Shown here piece after piece: positions 24,473 through 34,618 of a stretch of 64,000 nt of DNA. The stretch's first letter is position 1, and every line of letters starts with the position of its first letter. The notes beneath the pieces were generated by a model that saw only the letters and a program-made list of their open reading frames with translations, was not told the DNA's origin and did no database searches. The translations under genes were made by a program, and so were the position numbers. The DNA comes from Tenodera sinensis (lineage: Eukaryota > Arthropoda > Insecta > Mantodea > Mantidae). The stretch is taken from assembly GCA_030765045.1 (NCBI GenBank), contig CM060963.1, positions 67,735,117 through 67,799,116 of the forward strand, given 5' to 3'.

Positions 24473-25065
24473 ACATACAGGGTGTATGTCGTTATTTACT
24501 AGAAGGAATACGTAATACATATCCTTACTGACCGACTTTTTTGACACTTTTGTGAAAGGAAGTTGCAACAGGTGTTGTCCAAATCCAGATTTCATAGGTT
24601 TGATCCAAGTACATATTTAATGTAACAAAGACGACAAAATTCTGAACATGAAATTCCAGAATCTTAATAATAGTATTACTATTAGTTTACATTTTATTAG
24701 TACATTTATTAGTGATGTAATTGCGCATAATTCCTAGGAAAATAAAAACTAGGGCGAAGTTTCCTTTCATAATTGCAACAAATGTTAGAGGAGAAAGTTA
24801 TTTAAACAAAATTACTAAATTAAATCTCAATGTCTAAGCTCAGCTACCGCTTCCATTTTCAACGCTATTACTTTCACCGTCTTCTGAAAATTAGATATCG
24901 ATTGTAGACAGCCAAGAGCTAAGAAACTGATAATTGCAAAATGAGAAACTGGTAGCAATAATTGGTTGAATTTGAACGTTTTCTTCTCGTTTATTGGGGA
25001 AAGTCACTAAAAATAAGAGTGATGAGTAACTAGGAAGATCATTTCAACAGGAAAGTTACTTCTAA
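24473..25065. other. No gene seen
   Basis: AT-rich; no frame or repeat that I recognise. Confidence 0.4.
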
Positions 25066-25356
25066 TGCCAGATCATATTCTCTCACAGTACAGTGGGCTT
25101 AAGCGACAGTCAAATGTTTTAAAAGCTGTTGGTTACGCAATGGCTTTGAAATTCCATTCTCTTTGTATGGCTAGGGAAAAAAGGAAAAGAAAATGAAAAC
25201 CAGTGACGTTCTATTTGAGAAAAGTATTATTAGTGGATAATTTAAAACAATAGGAAGCGATATCTCGGAAGTGATTACCTATTAAAAAACAAGTATATTT
25301 GAGATAAGGTGTGTGCTTTAACAGATCTATATTTTTATGTAGTAGGATTTTGTCTA
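25066..25356 (-). repeat. R1, minus-strand partial copy
   Basis: Inverted blocks 'CAGTACAGTGGGCTTAAG', 'GACAGTCAAATGTTTTAAA', 'GGCTTTGAAATTCCATTCTC', 'CTATTTGAGAAAAGTATTA' and 'TAACAGATCTATATTTTT'. Its inner end abuts an S1 SINE. Confidence 0.65.
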
Positions 25357-25527
25357 GCGGCTGCGCCGTGGCCGAGCGCTTAGAACGTCCGCCTCCACCT
25401 AGGCGGCCCGGGTTCGATACCAGTGACCTGCATGTGGTATTCGTGGTGGCGACAGGGCGGATTTTCTTCGGGTTCTCCGGTTTAATCGCCACTCATTCCA
25501 CAAATACACACACACATACTTGCATAA
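25357..25527 (+). mobile_element. S1 SINE, 3'-shortened copy
   Basis: Complete tRNA-like head: A box region CCGTGGCCGAGCGCTTAGAA, B box GGGTTCGATACC. The body follows to 'CACTCATTCCACAAA' and ends in a short CA run instead of the usual S1 tail. It lies between a minus-strand and a plus-strand R1 piece. Confidence 0.8.
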
Positions 25528-25539
25528 CAATGCTCTAAT

Positions 25540-25862
25540 GATTCAGGGAACGTTCTCGGAATTTTCCAAATATTTATACTTTTCTCAAATTGGGAGTCGT
25601 TCACATTTTTCTTTTTTTGAACATGTAAAGAGAGTGGAATTGCAAAGCCTTCACATATATAGCAGCATAAATAGGTTTTACTGTAGCTTAAAGCCTACCG
25701 TATGTTCATATTCCGTTTGCACTTACAATAAAATTGCCAAGAAGGTTATGTTTGCAAATGTTTACATCGATTAATGTGATGTAGACATAGGAATAAGGAT
25801 TTGTAAGAATAGCTTGTGCAGGAGTTCAGAAAGTCGTGCGAGATCTTTTTATGTTCATCTGC
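25540..25862 (+). repeat. R1, 3' half
   Basis: 'TTCTCAAATTGGGAGTCGTT', 'TGTAAAGAGAGTGGAATT', 'AAAGCCTTCACATA', 'CTTAAAGCCTACCGTATG' and 'TTTGCACTTACAATAAAATT' in R1 order, then the 3' edge 'CAGAAAGTCGTGCGAG'. Confidence 0.65.
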
Positions 25863-25867
25863 ATGCA

Positions 25868-26135
25868 GTTCTCTACATTGACCAAGAGGGAGATCGAATT
25901 CGATTCGCGGTACGGGCATGGGGTTTTTCTTCCGTTGGGAGACCTAGTCCGGAGTACACTCAGCCTCGTTAGGTCCTTGAGGGGTGAATTGAGGAGCTGC
26001 TCGATTAAGAAGTAGCGGTCTCTGTTCGCAAAGACCGCTTAATGGGCATTGACCACGTCCCACCCTCCAGTACTGTACCCTACTCATAGCACCTTCGTGG
26101 GTAGAAGTGCGGAACGCAGCGGCAGGCAGTTTTTT
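25868..26135 (+). mobile_element. S3 tRNA-headed SINE
   Basis: The first part carries a B-box-like GAATTCGATTCGCGG; then 'TTTTTCTTCCGTTGGGAGACC', 'AGTCCGGAGTACACTCAGCC', 'CTCGTTAGGTCC', 'AAGAAGTAGCGGTCTCT' and 'TTGACCACGTCCCACCCTCC'. The same ordered blocks appear on the minus strand at 63468-63718, and the 3' part at 29985-30130. It ends near a T run at about 26130. Confidence 0.75.
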
Positions 26136-27050
26136 TAGTCTTACTCCTATTCATTATGTATATTTGCTAATACTCGTATTGGTATAGTTTTATTTTATAC
26201 CAGCAACGCAGCTCTTCATATTGTTTATTACTTGGGCATGTTGGCTAAAAGTCTGCATTAGTTCCTTTCTCGGTGAAAGAGAAAAGCCGCTAACTTTGCA
26301 TCTAAATTACTTTTGCTCTTAGCTTTTAGTAGACTTAATGCTACTCTTTACCGGTGTCCGTCATTTATTTTAGACCTTTATTTGTATAAAAGTACCTCTT
26401 TGCCACGTAAATTTTCCTGGTAATTTAGCGAGAGGAATTCTATTAAATTCCAGTCCGCTACGTGCTTGTGAGTTCTTGGAATGCGCATGTGTTTTCTCTC
26501 TTTATTCGCAGCAATAATGTACTAAAACAAGTGCGTTAACTTCCGTCAGCAAGAAGGAGATGAGATTACTGAGGTGCCTTTATGTGCCTGCAAATAACAC
26601 AGCAGAGGTATGTTGCGCATTATGAAACTATTCATCACAGTTTCATGCAATTCAAGCCTTTGACATGATACATCAGTAAGATCAGAGCTACTTTACAGGT
26701 ATTTGTCAGACGTGGCGAGTGCGTGATGCAAATTGATGTTGGGGTTGAACTCGACCATAAATTACTACGCAGCTTCTAGTCATTCGCCACGTCTAAAAAT
26801 ACATAATTACTAGTAGTACTATGCTTTTGAGGGTTTCGTAACGGTAGCTCAGGGATGAAGCACAGCCACGTAAAATAGGAATCTATGGCTGGAGTTAAAG
26901 CCCTGCACACAATCCTTTCAATAAGCTTACAATGTCTAATGCCAAGAACTACAGTACAGGTGGAAGAGAATAACTTATAAATTTTCTGCTTCATCAAATG
27001 AAGCTTATTTTTGAGATAAGGTACAGAGCAAAAAGTATTTAGAAAGCTGT
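26136..27050. other. No gene seen
   Basis: No frame over 73 codons and no recognised repeat. Confidence 0.4.
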
Positions 27051-27054
27051 TAAT

Positions 27055-27259
27055 AACAAGAGTAACTGCAAAGAAAGAACTTAAATGTCCACTTGGGATT
27101 ATACTCCTCTGGATTTTCCAGATTATTCGAGAAGTGCCCGAGAGCCGGCGTATTTATAGAAGTTTGAGAAAGGTCCATGTTACGTCATCCTCGCTATGTA
27201 AGGGGGCGAAGCAACGAGCAGGGTCAGTGAGTTACAGACAGGAGTGAGTGAATTCTTAG

Positions 27260-27344
<85 letters not shown>

Positions 27345-27632
27345 TTGTGCGTGTGTCAGTTGTGTGTCGTCTCGTCATGAAAAGCGGTAGCAGTTATAAA
27401 TGTTGAGCGATTTTTAGAGTTAAGAGTTAGTGTTTCAGAGACAGAGAGAGTGAAGACAGTGAAAGGAGTGAGTCCAAGTTACGAGAAGAAAACAGTTGAG
27501 TTGTAATATAACGAAATACTAAAGGCTGTGTTAACATCAGTAAGAGAGAACTGTGTATCTTTGCAGAAGGCTTTAGAGGGAAATAAAGTAGGAAAAAGTG
27601 ATTGGACTGGCCTTTTGTTGCTTTTGTCACAC
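27055..27632 (+). mobile_element. LTR-like repeat, copy 1
   Basis: Similar to 31850-32241 (plus) and 30640-31170 (reverse). Shared features: an upstream 'GTTACGTCATCCTCGCTATGT' block containing a TATA-like box (27193-27205), a variable simple-repeat zone, 'CAAGTTACGAGAAGAAAACAG', 'GAGTTGTAATATAACGAAA' and 'AAAGTGATTGGACTGG'. A promoter followed by a transcribed repeat region and then a primer-binding-site-like sequence at 27633 is what an LTR looks like. Left edge uncertain. No gag or pol coding sequence is present nearby. Confidence 0.5.
27262..27344. repeat. (GA)n(GT)n microsatellite in the LTR-like repeat
   Basis: About 20 GA units followed by about 20 GT units. The homologous position in copy 3 (32012-32084) is also a GT array, and in the reverse copy a CA/CACG-rich zone. 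Confidence 0.95.
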
Positions 27633-27653
27633 CGGTGTCAATAGTGGGATTCG
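27633..27653 (+). promoter_or_regulatory. Possible tRNA-Leu primer-binding site
   Basis: CGGTGTCAATAGTGGGATTC matches the complement of an animal tRNA-Leu 3' end including CCA at about 18 of 21 positions (comparison from memory). It comes directly after the LTR-like repeat's TTTTGTCACAC end, where a retroelement primer site belongs. A worn reverse tRNA-SINE piece is the alternative reading. Confidence 0.4.
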
Positions 27654-27655
27654 TG

Positions 27656-29125
27656 CAATTGCCATTTTGTCACAACAGTAGTAACTGCAAAGAAAGAAGT
27701 GAAATGTCTACTTCAAGTTCTATTACACGCTCTTGGAATCACCTACAAGGATGCAATTAACATTTTAAATACATTAATTCAATATAAACAATATATTGTG
27801 ACGACCAGGGGTTGATGGGGGTTGAAGTGGTCGTCACATGGGGAACATAGGAAATAGTGGTAAGCACAACTCGCATGCATTAACAATTATTTTTGTAACG
27901 AAAATGTGACTTTACTTCACAGTTTAAACAAATGACAAAGGTTCCATTTAGAACAAGCAAGCTTAAGGAGTAAGATAATAAATGTTAATAGTACCTGGTC
28001 AGTCTGTTGCCGGACCACACGTCCGGGGTTCGAATCGTCTATCACTCAGGTGTCGACATCTCAGTAGCGTCACTCAAATACCAATCCCCCACTATCTTAA
28101 TCTGGGTGAACTTTATATACTAATCTCAACTTTCTCCACAGAGTGAATAATCTTCTATGGGCTGTCATACCTTTGACATTGTGATTCATGACACCCACTT
28201 CTATATGTGTAACTATGACAGGAAATTATCCACATCCTTATTACACTTTGGTTTGAAGCTAGCTCATTTTCATCTATTTTACAATTTAATAATTCCGAAT
28301 ATTCCATATTTTTATATGACGCTACAATATATCAGCTTCAAGGTCCTATATTAATTATTCATCTATAAAATATGTATTAGGCCCCGGATTTGTCCTCGCC
28401 TAAAAGCTCTTGAAATATGCACGCGTTTGTGCTATAAAAATTATCAATAATTATAACCTAAAACCCTGAAAATATGACCCAAAACGAAAAACGAAAAAGT
28501 ACAATTTCCCTAAAGGTTTCTCTTGAAATAAGGGAAATCATTAACATAAATTACTGGCTAAATTAATGAAATGCGTTAAATGATGCTCAAATGAACCCAG
28601 AATCAAAGCTTAAAGTTATCCATTTTCAAGATAACGAGTGGTCTACTTAACGCTTCATCCTGTTAACCTACCGAAATGGTGATTTAAACTCTGGACCTCT
28701 TGAATGTAACGCCTCAGCACATAGATCCTGTGTATAATGTGAAAGCGCAAAAACGGAAGCGGAGGGCTGCCGCCGTTTTGAATTGAAATTCTTCCCCCAC
28801 GACAATCTCGGAAGCTTTTAATGCAGTCGTATGCGCCCCAACCGCTTTAGCTTGATTACATGAGCATTCAATGAAGCTTTATTCTTGATGCCTTTGGGTG
28901 GAACAGTATTTCAGAACGAGTGATGGTGCGCTGGTTTAAACTGAGCCTTTTACAGTACCGGATGTTATAATTCTCACAATCAGTTACCTACGTCATGAAA
29001 ATATGTCGCAGGAAAATAGGCTCCACAAGCACTCTGCAATATAAGTAATTCATTGACTAAAGTGGTGGCTCTCAACGGGTGTGCCGCAAGATTAACTACG
29101 GAGGGTTGATATTAATAACAGCAAT
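27656..29125. other. No gene seen
   Basis: At 27680-27715 a block of about 36 bp repeats, with changes, the block at 27061-27096. Near 28000-28030 a perfect 6-bp hairpin (CCGGAC..GTCCGG) is followed by GGTTCGAATC, like a fused tRNA anticodon and T arm, but I cannot extend it to a full tRNA shape. The rest is AT-rich. Confidence 0.35.
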
Positions 29126-29895
29126 TGAATTATTTTCACTTAATATTTGTTTTTATACTTTTATACTTTGACGACATATTCAGAACATGGAAATCTTATA
29201 TTGACCCAGAAATATATCTAAATACCAATACCTTCTTAAAATACCTTTTATGTGCCGATGATATAGTCATCATCCAAGACAGTGAAGGTAAGTTACAGAA
29301 ATCAACTTATATCTTAAATAACAAAAGAATATGGTTTTGAAACTGCAGGTCAAAAACCAAAACAATGGCATTTAAAGGAAAACAACCTGTAAAAATTAAA
29401 TAGTAATTGATGAAATAATTATAGAACAGGTTAAATACTTTAGGTATCTAGGATATTATCTTTCATATGACAGAGATATAGATGTGGCACAATCCAAGGA
29501 TCCTTAAAAAACAAAACTCGAAAAGATACAGGGATAACAATTTTTAATACGGTTGCTGTACCCTTACTAACTTATGGAAGTGAAGCCAGAACAATGACGC
29601 AAAAAGATAAATCAAAAGTCCAGGCAGCCAAAATGAAATTCACGAGAGCTGTACTAGAATGTACAATATTAGATAAAAATAACACAGATATGCGGGAGAA
29701 ACTTGGGGTGGAACAATTGCTGGAGAAGCTAAAGAGAAGTAACAGAAAATGGTGTGAATATCGACAAAGGATGCCGAGCTACAGACTACTAACTTTAGCA
29801 CTGGTATAGATACCGAAAGGAAAACGAGGTGTTGGAAGTTCAAGAGTGAAATGGGCACCGGAACAGGTTCAATATGAACCTAATCCTTGAAGTGA
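29126..29895 (+). pseudogene. LINE reverse transcriptase fragment (motif C to C terminus)
   Basis: Begins near 'LYFDDIFRTW' and contains motif C as 'LCADDIVIIQDSEGKLQ' (about 29250-29300), a cysteine replacing the usual aromatic residue before the two aspartates. In other frames follow the 'FEISVSKTKTMAFKG' type block, 'VKYFRYLGYYLS' (about 29430-29460), 'LLTYGSEARTMTQKDKSKVQAA' (about 29570-29625), 'LGVEQLLEKLKRSNRKW' and a final 'KGKRGVG' basic segment. At least three frame changes or stops. It belongs to the same broad endonuclease-reverse transcriptase group as the pieces at 4.7 and 38.2 kb. No 5' part is present. Confidence 0.8.
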
Positions 29896-29984
29896 AGAAG
29901 TTTTGTACTTAAAATGCATGTCAGGTGATTGCAGAAAACAGTCAAAACAATTAATTAGTCCAATTATAACAGGTATCATGTGTA

Positions 29985-30130
29985 CTATGTTTTGGACCGC
30001 CTGCCTCTGGCGCGGCCGGGAGAGCTCGGGGCGCTGACCATGTCCCACCCTCTAGTTCTACACCCCACTCATGACGCCCATAGTGGGCAGAAATGGGGTA
30101 TGGAGCGGCAAAGGGCTGTTATACTAGTAG
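29985..30130 (+). mobile_element. S3 SINE, 3' part only
   Basis: 'GGGGCGCTGACCATGTCCCA', 'CCTCTAGTTCTACACCCC', 'TGACGCCCATAGTGGGCAG' and 'GGTATGGAGCGGCAAAGGGC' match the 3' segments of the S3 copies at 25.9 and 63.5 kb. The tRNA-like head is lost. Confidence 0.65.
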
Positions 30131-30639
30131 GATATCATGTTCTATTTGGATGGATTAATTTTAATGTGAAATACACCGTGGTAAACTCAACCATGTTTTC
30201 TGTCGAATGTAGGAAGATGTGGGTATATCCAACAGGTCCTTTTATACCTTCCCTAAGTAATATTTTATTGCATGTGCAACGCTCTTATAGAATATACTGA
30301 ATTATTTATTCTTGCGTCTTCTTTCTTCTAAGAAATCCTAACGCGTATATCCCTTAAGGGTGAAAAGCAAACTCAAAGCATCTTGTTTGAAAAACAAACT
30401 CAAGCAACTAAACGTTGCGAACAGAAATGACATGTTTAATCGTTGTTAATAAACTGAAAATCGTTGCTCTTTGTGAATTTCAGAACAGCTGGCCATTTAT
30501 TTATATAGACAAACTCCTAATTTCGAATTGATGTATCAAAACGACTATTTCGGCCTCGCAATGCACATATTTCAAATATCAGAGAGCTGTTCTCACTTCA
30601 GATACGTGTAGCACGTTATAACGCTAAATGACAAACAGT
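30131..30639. other. No gene seen
   Basis: No notable frame or repeat. Confidence 0.35.
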
Positions 30640-31170
30640 AACATATTGTAAAATAAATGACAAAGTCCTGTCCAATTTCTTTTACTGTTTCTCTTCTAAA
30701 TCTTTGCACAAAAAGTTTTGCAGCGCAGAGTTCTCTTCTCGTCGTTAACACTTGTCTTTCGTGATATTACAACTCACAACTGTTCTCTTCTCGTAACCTT
30801 GACTCAGTTCTTTCCGTCTTTCTCTGTCTCAGTTACACAACAGTACCCCCCCACACACACGCAACACGCAACACGCACACACCTCTCTCGCACTCACTGA
30901 CACACTGGCCGACTCAGATCTGCAACTGTAACTCTCTGCTGTTTCCTCGCCTCCTTATATAGCTGGAATGAAGTCACATGAACTTTCTGGCAACGCACCG
31001 GTAGCCATATAGTTCTCAAATGCTCTGGAAAACCCTTTACGTTGCTGCCTGACTGTTGTTAGTTACCTGTTCGCTCGCATGAGTGATGTTGGGAAACTTG
31101 ACCTTGCGCCTTGGTTTGCTCACCGGCCTGGCATGTGGTGTGACGTAGCTTGGTCTTGAGCGTCGTTTGT
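30640..31170 (-). mobile_element. LTR-like repeat, reverse copy
   Basis: On the minus strand: 'TCATGTGACTTCATTCCAGC', a TATA box (CTATATAAGG, about 30953-30964 on the plus axis), 'GAGAGTTACAGTTGCAG', a CACG/CA-type low-complexity zone at 30840-30900, 'AAGGTTACGAGAAGAGAACAG' and 'GTGAGTTGTAATATCACGAAA', ending in 'GAAATTGGACAGGAC'. These align in order with copies at 27.1 and 31.85 kb. Ends uncertain. Confidence 0.5.
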
Positions 31171-31849
31171 TATGCACGGTGCCCGGCATCATGATATCTT
31201 AAACGAATATTACAGAAAAGATTACATAAAACAATAACGATATCGAACATTTATAGACATCGCATTGCAAACAAAACTGACAAAACATTAAATTAAAGAA
31301 AGTAAATATGACATTTAAGGCTCTGATATAAAATTATTGCCATAGATGTCAGCCATAAAGAACCCAATTTTATTCCTAACGAAGGGAGAAATTCCCTACC
31401 ATACAATTATCCGAACTCAGCTGATAAAAAATACAGACTGTTTGCTTCAAGTTTGAGAACAAACTTATGTAGTGGAAAATCTGCGGTATCGACCAGACAG
31501 ACCGCTTTTACTGCCTAACTCTCGAGTCACTGAATGAATAATTACATAAAGCTCTAATAATTCACTCATTAGGAATGTCACTGTATCGAAACATTCAGAA
31601 TGCGTTTCAACTTTTGTTTTACGGCGAATTAGCATGTATTAAGCTTTAACTGACATTTTCTCTTGCCTTTTTACTGCCTGTGCCATCAGTATACAATAGA
31701 AGTAGTACTGGGTTCTATCAAAATATTCTATATCAACACTCCATCGTAAATCATATCTTGAGACACCCGAAACAACTGGAAAATGGGTGACCGACAACAG
31801 TGGAAAGTAAAGAACAAAGCGTTTACAGACTTTTCGGGAATCTTTGGAA
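31171..31849. other. No gene seen
   Basis: AT-rich spacer. A 72-codon frame at 31783-32001 runs into the LTR-like repeat and has no motif. Confidence 0.35.
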
Positions 31850-32015
31850 TGGTCGGTTTATTTACGGAAAATCGAGAAAAAGTAGATTTCGAGAAAACTC
31901 CGTGCTGCGTCATTCTCGGCTATATAAGCAAGTTAGAAAGGCGAAAGAAGCTAGTTTTTCGAAGTTGTAGAGTGTTGGTCGACACAACTATTAGCAGTTA
32001 GTTTCAATTGTATGT

Positions 32016-32085
<70 letters not shown>

Positions 32086-32241
32086 CCTCAGGAACAGCTA
32101 TTTTAAGAAACAGAGAGAGAATAGTAGAACTGCAAGACAGAAAGATGTGTGTCAAGATTACGAGAGGACAAAACAGCTGTGAGTTGGAAGGTCACGAAGA
32201 ACTGTAGATAAAAAGGGAACTGTGTTTTTGAGTTTCAGTTT
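31850..32241 (+). mobile_element. LTR-like repeat copy 3, left part
   Basis: 'CCGTGCTGCGTCATTCTCGG' then TATA box CTATATAAGC (31920-31929), 'GTGTTGGTCGACACAACTAT', a GT array, 'TCAAGATTACGAGAGGACAA' and 'GCTGTGAGTTGGAAGGTCAC'. It is cut at 32241 by the S1 SINE and resumes at 35966. Confidence 0.5.
32012..32084. repeat. (GT)n microsatellite in LTR-like copy 3
   Basis: About 70 bp, nearly pure after one GTCTG interruption. Confidence 0.95.
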
Positions 32242-32556
32242 ATTTCTTATTTTCCTGATTACCCTTCCCTTATGCAAGACCTAGGACTTACAAACCGGTG
32301 CCTAGGGTCAGACGCCTGTCGGGGAGCACAGGAACCTATGGACCGGAAAGGGTGAAGACCTCTAAGCAGGTGGTTAGCTCAGCAAAAGTTGTGATAGTGA
32401 GGAAGAGGATGATATGAAATGCAGGCGAAGTCGATGATTGCAAAGGTGATAATGGAGCAATTGGAGGAATATGTGGCAGAGGAAACCGGAGAATCCGAAG
32501 AAAACCCGCCCTGACGTCGTTTCGTCCACCACGAATACCACATTCGGGATCGAACC
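32242..32556 (-). mobile_element. S1 SINE, left half (tail and body), split by the P-like transposon
   Basis: Minus-strand S1 whose tail lies next to the TSD copy GTTTCAGTTT at 32232-32241. The body blocks 'GGGCGGGTTTTCTTCGG', 'CTGCCACATATTCCTCC' and 'TTTGCATTTCATATCATCC'-type are present. The copy stops at 32556 inside the B box (GGATCGAACC, minus-strand GGTTCGATCC), where the transposon begins. Its right half is at 35889-35955. An internal deletion of about 11 bp lies just before the B box. Confidence 0.88.
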
Positions 32557-32628
32557 AAGGCCATCTTGATATCTAAACAGGTCTGTATACGGAAAGAGAT
32601 TACGCTAATGATGTCATCACGGGAGGCT
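32557..32628 (+). repeat. Left terminal inverted repeat of the P-like transposon
   Basis: AAGGCCATCT then TGATATCTAAACAGG..., then ATGATGTCATCACGGGAGGCT. Pairs with 35822-35888; the outer 10 bp are exact, the inner part is gapped. Confidence 0.75.
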
Positions 32629-32781
32629 TATGTTTATCACTTGTTTATTACGGGAATGGAACAAACACATCAGTGCGTGGTTGGAATGCTAAGAAGTTGC
32701 TTGTGTCTTACAACGTGTAAGTGAACAATAATTAAGTGAGCAAATAATCGAATTGCAAAGTTGTGTAGTTTTCAATACAAA

Positions 32782-33330
32782 ATACCTAGGAAGTGTTGTG
32801 TGCCGGGTTGTACCTCTAACTATGAAACAAGTGTAGAAAAGTATGCTACAGTGTTTTCGTTTCCAAATGATCCACACAGAAGACAGTAGTGGGTACGTGC
32901 TATTCATAGGGATAATTATGAACCAGATGTCGCTGCAGTGGTATGTATTAAACATTTTTCTGAACAGCACAAAGTGAAGGAATTTACTGCTACGCGAAAT
33001 GATGGAAGCGTTCTTGTAGTACCCAGAACAATTCCTAAACTTCCTGAAGATGCATGCCCCGCACTTTTTCCTAATTTACCATCCTACCTGACATCCGAAG
33101 TAGCACCCAAATGTAGGGATCCAGAAGAAAGAAGAAGGGAAATGTTGGAAAGGGATGCAGCAGCATTTCGTAAATGGCTCGAAGATGACAAAATTGTTGA
33201 TTTTCAGAGCTTTAAAAATAGAACTAGTGACATGAAATTAGAGGGATTCACCGTCATCATAAAATAAAACGATGTAATTTTTGTGAAAATTGATACTGAA
33301 GAAATTCCTAAAATTGTAGCAGTATTGGAA
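32782..33330 (+). pseudogene. THAP zinc-finger N-terminus of the P-like transposase
   Basis: Encodes the DNA-binding domain of a THAP/P-type transposase. The start position reads ATA followed by 'PRKCCVPGC', where the family normally begins with Met-Pro-x-x-C; I infer that the start codon was lost. The C2CH finger is visible: 'CCVPGC', then 'FSFPND', the conserved Trp of 'WVRAI', and 'CIKHF' supplying the last Cys and His. The family's AVPTIF-like motif appears as 'ACPALFPNL'. A TAG stop at 32887-32889 lies just before the Trp; a TAA at 33265-33267 lies after 'GFTVIIK'. The same frame continues with 'VIFVKIDTEEIPKIVAVL' until about 33330, where the frame changes. Downstream open part: 32938-33267. 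Confidence 0.85.
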
Positions 33331-33331
33331 A

Positions 33332-34618
33332 ATTAATTCCAATTTCATTATTCAGGTTCTACAGGGTAAAATTGTAATACCCAACAGTAAGTTTAAATGG
33401 ATTCTCGGTAAACAAATGATATTGGATAAATGGTCAAAATTAGATTCTCTTTTAAGTCATGTGAATGGTTTCGCAATAGCAAGTGAACAAACAGAACATA
33501 AACTATTTCAGGCTGCCAAAATTTTAAAGGAATGTTGGGAGGACATGAATGAAGATTCCACAGAATATCTAAAAAGTAAATTCCTAGAAGAGCAGGTAAA
33601 ATTGGTCAGTCAGAAGCCAATTAAATATACGCCCGATACTCTGTTATGGGCGTGCTCAATGTATTTTTCTCACCCAGCAGCTTATAGACAGTTACGTGAT
33701 TCCAATGTTCTTTCTTTACCCCATCCTGATTACCTCAGACAACTTTCTCAAACCCTCAGTCCTGATAGAAACTGGAAATCATTGCATTTAAAATATTTAT
33801 CAGAGAAGGTGAAAATGCTTAGTGATCACGAAAAAGTAGTAAATTTATTATTAGATGAAATTTATGTAAAACCAGCAATTTCTTATAAAGGGGGTAACAT
33901 ACAGGGTCTTTCAAATACACAAGAACCTGCAAAAACAGTGCAAACTTTTATGATAACATCTTTAACATCCAGGAATAAAGATGTTGTAGCTCTGTATCCA
34001 GTGAAAAATGTAACAGCACAAAAGCTGCATGATCAGATCCTCGCTGTAATTAAAGCTTTGACTGGATTTGGATTTAGGGTATTGACCTTGATATCAGATA
34101 ACAACAGAGTTAATAGAAACGCTTTTGAGAAGCTGTGCAATGGTTCTTTAAAATGTTGCTTTAAAAACCCAGTGAAGCCAGATGAAGATATCTTCATACT
34201 ACTTGATACAGTGCAACTAATTAAGTCCATTAGAAATAATTGCTTAAATCAAAAGGGCAGTGAACAAACATTCCACATACCAATTCCAGCCTTATATTTT
34301 CCTTCTTCAACAGAAATGTCATCAGAGTTAGTTCCAGCACTGCTAGATGTTCCCCCTCCTGCTCCTCCAACACAATATTTAAAAGCAACTATTGGAGTTT
34401 TGAAAAAAAAAATGCATGCAAATGAAAAAGGAAGTGTTGTGAAACTAGCACTTTCACTTTTTGCTAAGGTTTTATACCCATCATCAATTGAAAGACAAAA
34501 CGTGGCATATGCACTGAAACTTTTTGATCAAAGGAACATTGCAGCACTCAAAGTGAAACTCTGGATGCAAGAGGAACAGTTAAATTTTTGGAAACAATTT
34601 TGTTCTGTGCAAATGTGA
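33332..34618 (+). pseudogene. P-like transposase, RNase-H-like catalytic region
   Basis: Open over about 1.29 kb (400 codons counting from the ATG at 33416). It resembles the middle of THAP9 and Drosophila P transposases, which cut and join element ends with a DDE-type active site split by a GTP-binding insertion. Seen: 'KYTPDTLLWA' and 'SLPHPDYLRQL' (near residues 70-110), the first catalytic Asp candidate in 'LLLDEIYVK' (residue 147), the second in 'LISDNNRVNR' (residue 228), and 'FILLDTVQLIKSIRNN', matching the family's 'DPPHLLKxxRN' block (about residue 263). The frame shifts near 34600, and the third acidic residue lies in the next segment. Internal frame otherwise uninterrupted, suggesting decay that is not very old. 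Function of the host-side kind is not suggested: no intact start and no continuous frame. Confidence 0.9.

Noticed and set aside
24090..24595. Ser/Pro/Leu-rich minus-strand frames
   Set aside because: They follow from the purine-rich tract and have no independent protein features.
27990..28060. tRNA-like hairpin plus T arm
   Set aside because: Perfect 6-bp hairpin next to GGTTCGAATC, but no A box or acceptor stem at the right distance.
32938..33267. A host THAP-domain gene
   Set aside because: Terminal inverted repeats, flanking duplication and the adjoining transposase blocks show it is part of a transposon; it is also broken.
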